The notes beneath the pieces were generated by a model. It made no database searches, had not been told where the DNA came from, and worked only from the letters and a program-made list of their open reading frames with translations. 64,000 nucleotides of DNA. Source: Oscillospiraceae bacterium (GTDB lineage: Bacteria; Bacillota; Clostridia; Oscillospirales; Acutalibacteraceae). Each line of letters starts with the position of its first letter. Positions within the stretch are counted from its first letter, which is position 1. This document shows, one piece after another, positions 43,753-51,317 of the stretch. Where the stretch lies: positions 38,366 through 102,365 of the forward strand of contig SVPP01000009.1 in the NCBI GenBank assembly GCA_015065765.1. Reading direction: 5' to 3'. Both the position numbers and the translations under genes were made by a program.

Positions 43753-44808
43753 GTGAATTCAATTGTAGAATTCTGGGGTCAGATGATATCTAATCCACTT
43801 CTGTTTATTGCGGTCGCGTTGACACTCGGCGTTATTCTGGTAAACGGATGGACAGATGCGCCGAACGCCATTGCAACCTGCGTAGTAACGCGATGTATGC
43901 CGCCGAAGGCTGCAATACTTATGGCAGCAGTTTTCAATTTTCTCGGTGTTTTTGTAATGACTAAAATCAGCAATGAGGTTGCTGTAACAATTACAAGTAT
44001 GGTTAATTTCGGAGAAAATTCGGGGCGGACGATAATTATAGTTTTATGTGCAGCGATGCTTGCTATTGTTATCTGGGCAATATTTGCATGGTTATTCGGT
44101 ATTCCCACAAGTGAAAGCCACGCTCTCATTGCAGGTCTCACAGGCGGTGCTATGGCTCTTCAGGGACTTGAAGCAATTGTGTGGGATCAGTGGTTAAAGG
44201 TCGTTTACGGCATTGTAATTTCCGTTGTGCTCGGCTTCGGCTTTGCTTGGCTGATTTGCAAGTTTGTAACAAAAATCTGCTATAACGCAGACCGTCCTAA
44301 AACTGAACCGTTTTTCAGAGGTGCACAGATCGTAGGTGCGGCTTCCATGTCATTCATGCACGGTGCACAGGACGGTCAGAAATTTATGGGCGTTATTCTG
44401 CTTTGTGTGTTTACACTGCAAGGTACAGGCGCTACGGGCTCCACATTTGAAATTCCCACATGGCTTATGATCCTCTGTTCCATAATCATGGGCGTAGGCA
44501 CTGCCATGGGTGGCAAAAAAATTATAAAATCAGTCGGAATGGACATGGTTAAGCTTGAAAAATATCAGGGCTTCTCGGCAGACATCGCGTCTTCTCTCTC
44601 TCTTGTGTTCTGCTCCGTATTTGGTTTGCCCGTTTCCACTACTCATGTTAAAACCACAGCTATCATGGGTGTAGGTGCTGTCAAACGACTTTCCGCCATC
44701 AATTTTGGTGTTGTAAAGGAAATGGTACTCACATGGATACTTACTTTCCCCGGATGCGGACTTCTTGCTTTTTTAGTAACAAAACTGTTCTTGTTAATCT
44801 TCAACTAA
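43753..44808 (+). CDS. pit: Inorganic phosphate transporter, PiT family
   Basis: A 351-residue, about 10-helix transporter that takes up metal-phosphate with protons. The two family signatures are NGWTDAPNAIATCVVTRCMPPK near 31-52 and the C-terminal half with SADIASSLSLVFCSVFGLPVSTTH near 274-297; GIPTSESHALIAGLTGGAM is also typical. The GTG start follows AAAGGAGGT. The next gene encodes a DUF47 protein, the usual partner of Pit. Confidence 0.95.
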   Translation: MNSIVEFWGQMISNPLLFIAVALTLGVILVNGWTDAPNAIATCVVTRCMPPKAAILMAAVFNFLGVFVMTKISNEVAVTITSMVNFGENSGRTIIIVLCAAMLAIVIWAIFAWLFGIPTSESHALIAGLTGGAMALQGLEAIVWDQWLKVVYGIVISVVLGFGFAWLICKFVTKICYNADRPKTEPFFRGAQIVGAASMSFMHGAQDGQKFMGVILLCVFTLQGTGATGSTFEIPTWLMILCSIIMGVGTAMGGKKIIKSVGMDMVKLEKYQGFSADIASSLSLVFCSVFGLPVSTTHVKTTAIMGVGAVKRLSAINFGVVKEMVLTWILTFPGCGLLAFLVTKLFLLIFN

Positions 44809-44820
44809 AAGAAAGGAATT

Positions 44821-45447
44821 ATGAAAATGGCTAAAGGTGATAAATTTTATTTTGAAAACTTTATGGCTTGCACCGCACTTTCAAAAAAGGCAGCAGCCTA
44901 TCTTGTAGAATGTCTTGAAAACTATAAGCCTGAAAATTTTGAAGAAATGCTCAAAAAAATGCACGAAATCGAAAACAGTGCCGATGAGAAAAAACATGAA
45001 ATGGACAAGGCTCTTGCAAAAGCATTTGTAACTCCCGTTGACCGCGAAGACCTCGACATGCTCAGCCATAATCTTGACAAGGTTACAGACAGAATCGAAG
45101 AAGTTCTTCAGAGATTCTACATCTATAACATCCAGACTGTTAATGACTCCGTAATTGAGTTTGCAAAAAATCTTGTGAAATCATGTGACATTCTTTGCGA
45201 AATCATGGCTGAATTTGAAAACTTCAAGCGTTCAAAGAAGATTCTTCCACTTATCATTACTCTTAATGATGTTGAAGAAGAATGTGACAAGCTTTATCTT
45301 GAATCAATGCGTAAGCTTTCAGTTGAAGAAAAAGATATCCTCACAATTGTTTCAATGCGTAAGGTTTACGAATGCTTTGAATCCTGCGCAGATGCCTGCG
45401 AGCACGTAGGCGACAGCATCGGCTCAGTTATTATGAAGAATACATAA
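44821..45447 (+). CDS. DUF47 family phosphate transport regulator
   Basis: A 208-residue all-helical, PhoU-like protein. KMHEIENSADEKKHEMDKAL near 45-64 and FVTPVDREDLDMLSHNLDKV near 70-89 are the DUF47 signatures, including the conserved EIExxxD and PxDRED. It probably modulates the Pit transporter encoded 12 bases upstream. A terminator follows, so the operon has two genes. Confidence 0.93.
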   Translation: MKMAKGDKFYFENFMACTALSKKAAAYLVECLENYKPENFEEMLKKMHEIENSADEKKHEMDKALAKAFVTPVDREDLDMLSHNLDKVTDRIEEVLQRFYIYNIQTVNDSVIEFAKNLVKSCDILCEIMAEFENFKRSKKILPLIITLNDVEEECDKLYLESMRKLSVEEKDILTIVSMRKVYECFESCADACEHVGDSIGSVIMKNT

Positions 45448-45477
45448 GGTTCAATAAAAACAAAACATAAAAAGTAT

Positions 45478-45531
45478 AAAACTCCATTGTTTTCAGATAA
45501 CAAAGTTACCTTAAAACCAATGGAGTTTTTA
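45478..45531 (+). terminator. Terminator of the pit operon
   Basis: AAACTCCATTG-type arm ending at 45489 pairs with CAATGGAGT (45518-45526) and is followed by five T, with a 28-base loop region. Confidence 0.8.
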
Positions 45532-45634
45532 TTTTTGCAACAATATATCCCCTTTTAACACAGGTACTAATATCACAAATTGAAAATTTTATATAGGACA
45601 GTTTCTTGACACTACCGCCAAATCCCACACAGAA

Positions 45635-45889
45635 TCAAACTTTTACCCATTTATGTTTCTTATCGCTGGATCTTCCGCAAAAACTGCCAACCGGCGGGCG
45701 AAGACCATTAGGTGAAGAATATGTCGTTCCGCATTTAGTACATTGCCACCTGGTTGGCTTATTGATAACCTTTGACCACTTGTGATGATGGTCGCTGGAA
45801 TTTCCACAATAACTACCAACCGGTGGACGAAGTCCTTGAGTCGTCATCGTCACTCCACACTGTCTGCATTGCCATTTCGTAGCTGCCAT
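45635..45889 (-). CDS. Tandem zinc-ribbon miniprotein
   Basis: An 84-residue protein made of two copies of a motif of about 40 residues: W-Q-C-x2-C-G, then GLRPPVGSYCG or GLRPPVGSFCG, then SSDxxHKW. Each copy has three Cys and one or more His, enough for one zinc. The start at 45889 follows GGGGT. I do not know the family. It is one of three short minus-strand genes with Cys pairs placed between the pit operon and an XRE regulator. Confidence 0.72.
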   Translation of the reverse strand: MAATKWQCRQCGVTMTTQGLRPPVGSYCGNSSDHHHKWSKVINKPTRWQCTKCGTTYSSPNGLRPPVGSFCGRSSDKKHKWVKV

Positions 45890-46023
45890 CGCTTTTACCC
45901 CTTTCATTCAAATATTTTTATGCAGTGATACTGTTACCGATAGTTTTTAAAACACCAATACACCATCATCGTCTGCATATTATTCTATCAATCTGATAAA
46001 ACAGAGGTTACCAGTTCAAAAAT

Positions 46024-46326
46024 TTATTCCGCATCTTCAGATACTTCAAGGGCTTCAGTAACAGTATTCGTCTTGCCACACTTAGAACAGAACTCACCGC
46101 TGTTAGTAGCGCCACAGGAACATACCCACTGGTTTACGGTATTTTGGTTGTCGTTTCGAATATCTTTCCAAAGAGACTTAATAGCTCTGTTAGTGAAAAC
46201 AAATAGCTTATCAGAAATTCTTCCTAATAATCCCAGCACCCAAAAGAATGCAGAAATCGGATAAAGTAAAATCGCAAGTGCAATTGTTAATATAATCGCT
46301 ATAACATAGGATAAAGCTACAATCAT
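46024..46326 (-). CDS. Small membrane protein with C-terminal zinc ribbon
   Basis: A 100-residue protein with a long hydrophobic region at about 2-36, a basic middle segment, and a zinc ribbon WVCSCGATNSGEFCSKCGK near 67-85 with four Cys. The acidic tail ends EVSEDAE. Such ribbon-plus-helix proteins are common but functionally undefined. GGAGGTAG lies upstream. It probably shares a transcript with the gene 20 bases upstream at 46347. Confidence 0.7.
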   Translation of the reverse strand: MIVALSYVIAIILTIALAILLYPISAFFWVLGLLGRISDKLFVFTNRAIKSLWKDIRNDNQNTVNQWVCSCGATNSGEFCSKCGKTNTVTEALEVSEDAE

Positions 46327-46346
46327 TTTTAACTACCTCCAAGAAT

Positions 46347-46559
46347 TTATATTTTTTGTTCATAATCAGCACTGCAAAAAGCAGTTCCGGACATCTCGAT
46401 GTTTTTCTTGAGACACATCCGCTTTTCGTTTACATCTTTTATTTCCCACAATCCAATCGATGGTGCTTTCGGAGCAATAGCGCTATTGGTAGGGTCGTAC
46501 CAATTTTTACAGAAAGCACATTTCTTTATATTCTTGATATTTACAATCAAAGAAGACAT
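46347..46559 (-). CDS. Small Cys-rich protein, unknown
   Basis: A 70-residue protein with CAFCKNWYDP near 14-23 and two later cysteines, MCLKKN and AFCSADYE, giving a possible four-Cys metal site. It is soluble. AGGAGGTATTCAGAAA lies before the ATG. It is the first of the short minus-strand genes and is divergent from the XRE regulator at 46752. Confidence 0.65.
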   Translation of the reverse strand: MSSLIVNIKNIKKCAFCKNWYDPTNSAIAPKAPSIGLWEIKDVNEKRMCLKKNIEMSGTAFCSADYEQKI

Positions 46560-46680
46560 TTTCTGAATACCTCCTCGCTTTCATTGAGTTTCTCCCATGT
46601 GCAATATCTTTTATCCTGATTTTTTCTTTTCAAAGAAATTTGCCACACAATAAAGGAGCTACATTTCTTATAATTATACA

Positions 46681-46738
46681 TATATAGTTCCTATTTGTCA
46701 AGCATTTTAGGAAGTATAATTCTTATATATAGACAAAT
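46681..46738 (+). promoter_or_regulatory. Promoter/operator region of the XRE gene
   Basis: TATAAT lies at 46715-46720 without a well-spaced -35. Around it are inverted elements: TTCCTA and TAGGAA bracketing the upstream side, and ATTTGTC (46693-46699) with GACAAAT (46732-46738). These could be sites for autoregulation by the XRE protein. Confidence 0.4.
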
Positions 46739-46751
46739 CGGAGGAACTAAA

Positions 46752-47078
46752 ATGCTTATTTTTGATTTACATTCTATCGGTAATAATTTGTTTAGAGTTA
46801 GAAAAACAAAAGGATTGACACAAGCAGAAGTGGCAGAAAAAGCCGAGCTTTCCGATCGCACTTATGCAGATATTGAGCGTGGCAGCGTTACAATGCGCGT
46901 TGATTCCTTGTTAAAAATTTGCAGTGCATTAAATATTACACCGGATGATATTTTGGTATCGGATAATATTATTGAAATAACTGAACAGGATATAGCAGAA
47001 ACAATTAAGGACTGTTCAAATAACGAAAAAGAAACGGCATTAAAACTTTTGAGTGTTTATGTAGATTCTTTGAAATAA
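46752..47078 (+). CDS. XRE family HTH transcriptional regulator
   Basis: A 108-residue protein with an N-terminal helix-turn-helix of the Cro/C1 type: IGNNLFRVRKTKGLTQAEVA, then EKAELSDRTYADIERGS with the recognition helix, then LLKICSALNITPDDIL. A short helical tail follows, probably for dimerisation. The start follows GGAGG. It is divergent from the small Cys-rich genes and may control them. Confidence 0.85.
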   Translation: MLIFDLHSIGNNLFRVRKTKGLTQAEVAEKAELSDRTYADIERGSVTMRVDSLLKICSALNITPDDILVSDNIIEITEQDIAETIKDCSNNEKETALKLLSVYVDSLK

Positions 47079-47091
47079 TGAAAGTATAAAT

Positions 47092-47143
47092 CTCCTTGTT
47101 TTACAGATACTAACAGTACAATTTTGTAAAGCAAGGAGTTTTT
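47092..47143 (+). terminator. Long hairpin that hides the spoVT ribosome site
   Basis: CTCCTTGTTTTACA (47092-47105) pairs with TGTAAAGCAAGGAG (47125-47138) with one G-T pair, followed by five T. The 3' arm contains AAGGAG, the ribosome site of spoVT. It can terminate XRE transcription and also block spoVT translation on a read-through transcript. Confidence 0.75.
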
Positions 47144-47147
47144 ATAT

Positions 47148-47687
47148 ATGAAAGCAACAGGTATTGTAAGACGAATAGACGACCTTGGCAGGGTTGTTAT
47201 TCCGAAAGAAATCAGAAGAACAATGAGAATCCGTGAGGGTGATCCGCTGGAAATTTTTACCGCAAGTGATGGTGAGGTTATTTTCAAGAAATACTCCCCT
47301 ATCGGTGAAGTATCTAATACAGCAAAACAATATGCAGAAGTGCTTTGCAGAAGCACTGATCTGCCTGTCCTCATTTTTGACAGAGACCACGTGATTTCCT
47401 GTGCAGGAATCCCCCGCAAGGAAGTCATTGACAGGAGAGTAAGTCCTGAACTTGAGGATATTATGGAAAACCGTTCAAGTTACACAGGAAAGGATTCAGC
47501 TCATTCCCTTGTTCCTGCAGAGGGAATTGACCGCACTGCAGCAGTAGCATTCCCTATAATCGGTAGCGGTGATGTTCTCGGTGCAGTTGTTCTTCTCTCT
47601 TCGGAAGATGGCAAAACAATCACTGACACCGAAATAAAACTCATTCAGGTTGCCGCATCATTCCTCGGTAAGCACATGGAAGAATAA
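47148..47687 (+). CDS. spoVT: Stage V sporulation protein T
   Basis: A 179-residue AbrB-type regulator that tunes forespore (sigma-G) genes. The swapped-hairpin DNA-binding domain is MKATGIVRRIDDLGRVVIPK and IRRTMRIREGDPLEIFT at 1-50, followed by a GAF-like domain with the length of SpoVT rather than AbrB. It indicates an endospore-forming lineage. The ribosome site AAGGAG lies within the arm of an upstream hairpin. No clear sigma-G promoter was recognised. Confidence 0.94.
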   Translation: MKATGIVRRIDDLGRVVIPKEIRRTMRIREGDPLEIFTASDGEVIFKKYSPIGEVSNTAKQYAEVLCRSTDLPVLIFDRDHVISCAGIPRKEVIDRRVSPELEDIMENRSSYTGKDSAHSLVPAEGIDRTAAVAFPIIGSGDVLGAVVLLSSEDGKTITDTEIKLIQVAASFLGKHMEE

Positions 47688-47710
47688 AAAACTAAATAAA
47701 ATATTTTAAA

Positions 47711-47764
47711 CAAGACCCTGCTGAGATTCTTCGCTACGCGCAAGAATGACATCACAGGGTTTTG
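47711..47764 (+). repeat. Imperfect palindromic intergenic element, also a likely terminator
   Basis: CAAGACCCTG (47711-47720) pairs with CAGGGTTTTG (47755-47764) apart from one mismatch, and inside ATTCTT pairs with AAGAAT. The central part, a TTCTTCGC-ACGC-AGAATGACA type sequence, resembles a palindromic unit that I recall as dispersed in many bacterial genomes. T-rich sequence follows, so it can end spoVT. Confidence 0.55.
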
Positions 47765-47861
47765 TTTTATCATATCCGGTTTTTGCATACATATTATACA
47801 GAACCTCTGCACTCTGATTTTTTTGACGCAAAAGATTTTAAAAAATTTTTTCAAAAAGGTA

Positions 47862-47889
47862 TTGACATTTGAAGATTTTCATGTATAAT
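47862..47889 (+). promoter_or_regulatory. Promoter of perR-rubrerythrin-ferritin
   Basis: TTGACA at 47862-47867, 16-base spacer, TATAAT at 47884-47889. Both hexamers are consensus. Confidence 0.88.
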
Positions 47890-47892
47890 AAT

Positions 47893-47905
47893 AGTAACAG
47901 TTACT
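47893..47905 (+). promoter_or_regulatory. Palindromic operator candidate
   Basis: AGTAAC-A-GTTACT is a perfect 13-base palindrome starting 4 bases after the -10 box, over the expected transcription start. Its position fits autorepression by the Fur-family protein encoded next. The sequence is not the B. subtilis Per box. Confidence 0.6.
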
Positions 47906-47937
47906 GATATCGTTTAGAAATGAGGTGAGACAAAGCA

Positions 47938-48309
47938 ATGAAACACAGCGCACAACGCGATGCGATTTTACATGAGCTTTGTTCACGAAAGGATCACCCC
48001 ACGGCAGACGAGCTTTACTGGTCACTCAGGCAGATAATGCCGAACATCAGCATGGGAACGGTTTACAGAAATCTCTCTCTGCTGACTGAAACAGGTCAGA
48101 TAATGCGTTTATCTTACGGAGGTGCAGACCATTTCGACGGCAACGCTCAAAATCACTACCATCTCCATTGTACAGACTGCGGCAGAGTTTACGACATTGA
48201 AATGCCCATGTTTGAAAAAATGGAAAACGATGCAGAAAAACATTCCAAGGCTAAAATAACAAGCCATATTTTAACCTTTATCGGTATCTGTGAAAATTGT
48301 CAGAAATAA
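47938..48309 (+). CDS. perR: Fur family regulator, PerR-like
   Basis: A 123-residue metal-dependent repressor. The winged helix covers about 1-75, with [28 protein letters not shown] sequence. The metal and oxidation site has [22 protein letters not shown] near 73-94, including the HxHxxCxxC motif, and the C-terminus has CENC for the structural zinc. It is followed by peroxide-detoxifying and iron-storage genes, which supports PerR rather than Fur. The start follows GAGGTGAG. Confidence 0.87.
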   Translation: MKHSAQRDAILHELCSRKDHPTADELYWSLRQIMPNISMGTVYRNLSLLTETGQIMRLSYGGADHFDGNAQNHYHLHCTDCGRVYDIEMPMFEKMENDAEKHSKAKITSHILTFIGICENCQK

Positions 48310-48347
48310 AATTAAAATATTTTTATGAAAAGTTGGAGGAAAAAATT

Positions 48348-48890
48348 ATGAAAAAGTTTGTATGTTCAGTATGCGGTTATGTTCACGAAGGTGATGCAGC
48401 TCCCGAAAGATGCCCTCAGTGCAAAGTTCCTGCTGAAAAATTTGTTGAACAGTCAGCTGAAAGAGCTTGGGCAGCAGAGCACGTTGTAGGCGTAGCAGAC
48501 GGTGCACCCGCAGACATCATCGAGGATCTCAGAGCTAACTACATGGGCGAATGCACAGAAGTTGGTATGTACCTTGCAATGGCAAGAGTTGCTCACAGAG
48601 AAGGCTATCCCGAAATCGGCCTTTACTGGGAAAAGGCTGCTTACGAAGAAGCAGAACACGCAGCAAAATTTGCAGAACTTCTCGGTGAAGTTGTAACAGC
48701 AAGCACAAAGAAAAACCTTGAAATGAGAGTTGAAGCAGAAAACGGTGCAACACTCGGCAAATTCGAGCTTGCAAAGAGAGCAAAAGAGCTCAACCTTGAC
48801 GCTATCCACGATACAGTACACGAAATGGCTCGTGATGAAGCAAGACACGGCAAAGCATTTGAAGGTCTTCTTCAGAGATATTTCGGTTAA
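48348..48890 (+). CDS. Reverse rubrerythrin (NADH peroxidase component)
   Basis: A 180-residue protein with rubredoxin domain first: [12 protein letters not shown] and [10 protein letters not shown] at about 4-35, then the diiron four-helix domain with [28 protein letters not shown] and [11 protein letters not shown]. This reversed order is typical of clostridial revRbr, which reduces peroxide and oxygen with electrons from NADH. The start at 48348 follows GGAGG. It is 38 bases after perR and in the same operon. Confidence 0.94.
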   Translation: MKKFVCSVCGYVHEGDAAPERCPQCKVPAEKFVEQSAERAWAAEHVVGVADGAPADIIEDLRANYMGECTEVGMYLAMARVAHREGYPEIGLYWEKAAYEEAEHAAKFAELLGEVVTASTKKNLEMRVEAENGATLGKFELAKRAKELNLDAIHDTVHEMARDEARHGKAFEGLLQRYFG

Positions 48891-48898
48891 TTTTCTCA

Positions 48899-48931
48899 GA
48901 GGCGGTCAGGTTTGATCGCCTCAAATTTTTT
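48899..48931 (+). terminator. Intergenic terminator/attenuator between rubrerythrin and ferritin
   Basis: GAGGCGGTCA, loop GGTT, TGATCGCCTC form a 10-bp stem with one G-T pair, followed by AAATTTTTT. It lies inside the apparent operon and should lower ferritin transcript relative to rubrerythrin. Confidence 0.78.
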
Positions 48932-48949
48932 ATAAAGGGGTAACGCTTT

Positions 48950-49459
48950 ATGGATAAAAAAGTAATTGAATTATTGAACGATCAGATAAACAAAGAATTC
49001 TACAGCGCATATTTATACCTTGACATCGCGAACTTCTTCAATGATATGGATCTTGACGGTTTTGCTAACTGGTACAACATCCAGGCTCAGGAAGAACGGG
49101 ACCACGCGATGCTTTTCCTGAAATATCTGCAAAGCAACAGCATTAAAGTAACTCTCAAGGCAATCGACAAACCTGACAAGGTTTTTGAGAAACCTATCGA
49201 TCCCCTTCTTGCAGGAGCTGAGCATGAACGCTATGTGACAGAACTCATACATAATATTTATGATGCAGCTTATACCGTTAAGGATTTCCGCACAATGCAG
49301 TTCCTTGATTGGTTCGTAAAAGAACAGGGTGAAGAAGAAGAAAACGCTGACAAGCTTGTAAACAAATACCGCCTTTTCGGAGACGATCCCAAGAGCCTCT
49401 ATTTGCTTGATCAGGAACTTGCCGCAAGAGTATATACAGCACCAAGTCTTACATTATAA
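48950..49459 (+). CDS. Ferritin
   Basis: A 169-residue non-haem ferritin (FtnA type) that stores iron in a 24-subunit shell. Ferroxidase residues appear in LLNDQINKEFYSAYLYLDIA near 9-28, QAQEERDHAMLF near 45-56, and FVKEQGEEEENADKL near 123-137. AAAGGGG precedes the ATG. It is the third gene after perR, so peroxide and iron storage are controlled together, subject to the attenuator upstream. Confidence 0.93.
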   Translation: MDKKVIELLNDQINKEFYSAYLYLDIANFFNDMDLDGFANWYNIQAQEERDHAMLFLKYLQSNSIKVTLKAIDKPDKVFEKPIDPLLAGAEHERYVTELIHNIYDAAYTVKDFRTMQFLDWFVKEQGEEEENADKLVNKYRLFGDDPKSLYLLDQELAARVYTAPSLTL

Positions 49460-49499
49460 ATCAGCATCAGGCGACTTTTGGCGCCACTGAAAAAGCTTT

Positions 49500-49535
49500 A
49501 ACGGGCGGATGTCAGCATCCGTCCGTTTACTTTTA
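49500..49535 (+). terminator. Terminator of the perR operon
   Basis: AACGGGCGGATG (49500-49511) pairs with CATCCGTCCGTT (49516-49527), one G-T pair, loop TCAG, then T-rich sequence. Confidence 0.88.
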
Positions 49536-49635
49536 ATAAAATGGTTGAACGACTTATGAAAAAATCACTTATAATTATCACTACAACTTTTCTTGCCCTT
49601 TCACTTTAATTATTTTTACTAATGAGTGTTTTCAG

Positions 49636-49959
49636 GTGAAAGACTTCTTTGATTCTACCGTTGAAGTTACCGCCACAATAGAACAGATTGAAAAAGATGA
49701 GAATGGTTGCTATGTAAAAATGAGTTATGAGCATGACGGTGAACCCTATACAAACATCAATCTGTATAAAAGCAATAAAGGATTTGTTGAAGGCGAAACA
49801 AAAGAAATCAGAATCCTTTTAACCTCCCCTGACGTGGTCTATCCACAAAAAACATATATAAGAGATATGAGTTTAAGAACAATTATACTTGTGGCTGCTT
49901 CTTGTTCCTTTATTTATGAAATCGTGCAGTATGTAAAGAGCAAGAAAATCAGAAATTAA
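49636..49959 (+). CDS. Small membrane-associated protein, probably 5'-frameshifted
   Basis: The GTG-initiated frame gives 107 residues: a soluble beta-rich domain (VEVTATIEQIEKDENGCYVK) and a hydrophobic C-terminal segment near 81-96 with a basic tail. The GTG has no ribosome site. Just upstream an ATG at 49556 opens MKKSLIIITTTFLALSL, a signal-anchor-like start that stops at 49607 in another frame. A one-base shift near 49605 would join the two into a normal 130-residue two-helix protein, so the gene is probably frameshifted or carries a sequence error. Function unknown. Confidence 0.55.
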   Translation: MKDFFDSTVEVTATIEQIEKDENGCYVKMSYEHDGEPYTNINLYKSNKGFVEGETKEIRILLTSPDVVYPQKTYIRDMSLRTIILVAASCSFIYEIVQYVKSKKIRN

Positions 49960-49970
49960 CTTCTTTCTAT

Positions 49971-50006
49971 AAAAAGGCTGTATCACAGAATGATACAGCC
50001 TTTTTT
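49971..50006 (+). terminator. Rho-independent terminator
   Basis: GGCTGTATCA pairs perfectly with TGATACAGCC around a CAGAA loop, extended by A/T pairs and followed by six T. Confidence 0.9.
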
Positions 50007-50068
50007 ATTCAACAAATTGCCCTTGAACAATAAATTATAATTTGTTTGTGTGCTTTAATCAACATTCG

Positions 50069-50140
50069 TAGGGACGGGCATCCTTGACCGTCTGCGAATT
50101 TACGAATAATTTAACGGCTCGTCGAGGACGCCGAGCCCTA
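50069..50140. repeat. Palindromic dispersed-repeat-like element
   Basis: G+C-rich arms TAGGG..CGGGC..CCTTGACCG and CGTCGAGGACGCCGAGCCCTA face each other across an A+T-rich centre, in otherwise A+T-rich sequence. The base composition and palindromic form resemble non-coding repeats found in many copies in Clostridia and other bacteria. A second copy was not found in this window. Confidence 0.5.
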
Positions 50141-50169
50141 CAAATGGTTACTTTAAACATACAGATAAA

Positions 50170-50853
50170 TTATAATTTACCGATAATTTTTCCGAGCAAA
50201 TCTATTCCGTTATCATAAGATGAAGTAACTTCTCTAAGCATGTTATTATAAAAGGATTCTGCAGTTTTTCGTCTTTCTTCTGCAATTTCCTTTCCCCTAT
50301 CCGTATAGAAACGGGAATAAATTTTTTCAAGTTTATATTTATATTCCTGAAAAAATGAAGGTATCTCTTCGTCTGTACCGTCTGAAACTCTACCATCAGA
50401 GGTGAGCGAATACAAAGGCTCACACATCGCACCCTGATACACCAGTGTACGTGCAATTCCGAGCGTTCCAGCAGCATCAATTTTATCAGCATCGAAAAGA
50501 ACTTTTGCCTCTGTGCTTTCGGGGACATTATTTTTTCTGAAACGGTGAGAAGATATACAATGCTTTACTTTTTCCGCGAAAGCCTTTTCAAAATCATTTT
50601 CAATTAAAAACTTATATGCTTTTTCTGAGCCCACCTCTGCATGACAAAGCTTTGGATTTTCGTTCTGCTCCTGACGGGCAATATCGTGAAGCAAACAAGC
50701 AGAAACCAGAACATCATAGTCAACTTCTTTCTCTTTGCTTGCGATATCAAGCGCAACATACAAAACGCGGTAAACATGCTCCTTGTCGTGAGCAGAATCC
50801 TTCATGCAGTCAAGCATATAATTTTCAAGTTTTTTATAAGTTTCTTTAGTCAT
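50170..50853 (-). CDS. HD domain metal-dependent phosphohydrolase
   Basis: A 227-residue HD-superfamily protein. The metal site is readable as H in SAHDKEHVYRVLYVA, HD in ACLLHDIARQE near 52-55, then ISSHRFRKNN and the final Asp in LFDADKIDAAG near 118-124. It acts on a phosphomonoester or nucleotide; the substrate is unknown. It is the last gene of a four-gene minus-strand run that starts with the GH38 mannosidase. Confidence 0.88.
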   Translation of the reverse strand: MTKETYKKLENYMLDCMKDSAHDKEHVYRVLYVALDIASKEKEVDYDVLVSACLLHDIARQEQNENPKLCHAEVGSEKAYKFLIENDFEKAFAEKVKHCISSHRFRKNNVPESTEAKVLFDADKIDAAGTLGIARTLVYQGAMCEPLYSLTSDGRVSDGTDEEIPSFFQEYKYKLEKIYSRFYTDRGKEIAEERRKTAESFYNNMLREVTSSYDNGIDLLGKIIGKL

Positions 50854-50862
50854 ACTAATTCC

Positions 50863-51309
50863 TCAAATATACAGTTTATAAATTCTCTGTTTTTTCATAT
50901 TCTCTCTGTATGCAAAATAATTTTTGTGCGGTAATACAATTTCAAGTAATTCTCCGCCAAGCTTTTCAATTGTTTTGTATGAGGGAATATTATTTTCATC
51001 GCACGTTAAAAACAGCTCATTCATGCCGTGCGCCTTAGCTATGGGCAGAACTAATTTACAAGCCTTTAAAGCATAGTTTCTACCTCTGAAACTTTCTTCA
51101 ATTTCATAACCGATGTTCCCGTTATAGTAAGAGTGAAAATTGTTGCCGATGCGCATACTTATCCTACCGACAAATCTGTCTCCCAGAAAAATATCATAAT
51201 AATAAAACGGAAGCATCTCTTCGTCACCGAGATATTTTCCTGAAATTTTTAAGTCGATTTCACCGTCAGACAGAAAATCAAAATCATCAAAAAAATGAAA
51301 ATTTTTCAT
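50863..51309 (-). CDS. GNAT family N-acetyltransferase (RimJ/RimL-like)
   Basis: A 148-residue acetyltransferase. Strands with YYYDIFLGDRFVGRISMRIG are followed by GNIGYEIEESFRGRNYALKA, the RxxxxA acetyl-CoA loop, and FLTCDENNIPSYKTIEKLGG near the end. This is the pattern of small-molecule or protein N-acetyltransferases. It lies 9 bases upstream of the HD gene and 8 bases after the methyltransferase. Confidence 0.87.
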   Translation of the reverse strand: MKNFHFFDDFDFLSDGEIDLKISGKYLGDEEMLPFYYYDIFLGDRFVGRISMRIGNNFHSYYNGNIGYEIEESFRGRNYALKACKLVLPIAKAHGMNELFLTCDENNIPSYKTIEKLGGELLEIVLPHKNYFAYRENMKKQRIYKLYI

Positions 51310-51317
51310 AATGCATT

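Noticed and set aside
45635..47078. A genomic island or prophage remnant around the XRE gene
   Set aside because: No integrase, phage gene or flanking direct repeat could be seen; only the small genes themselves are accessory-like.
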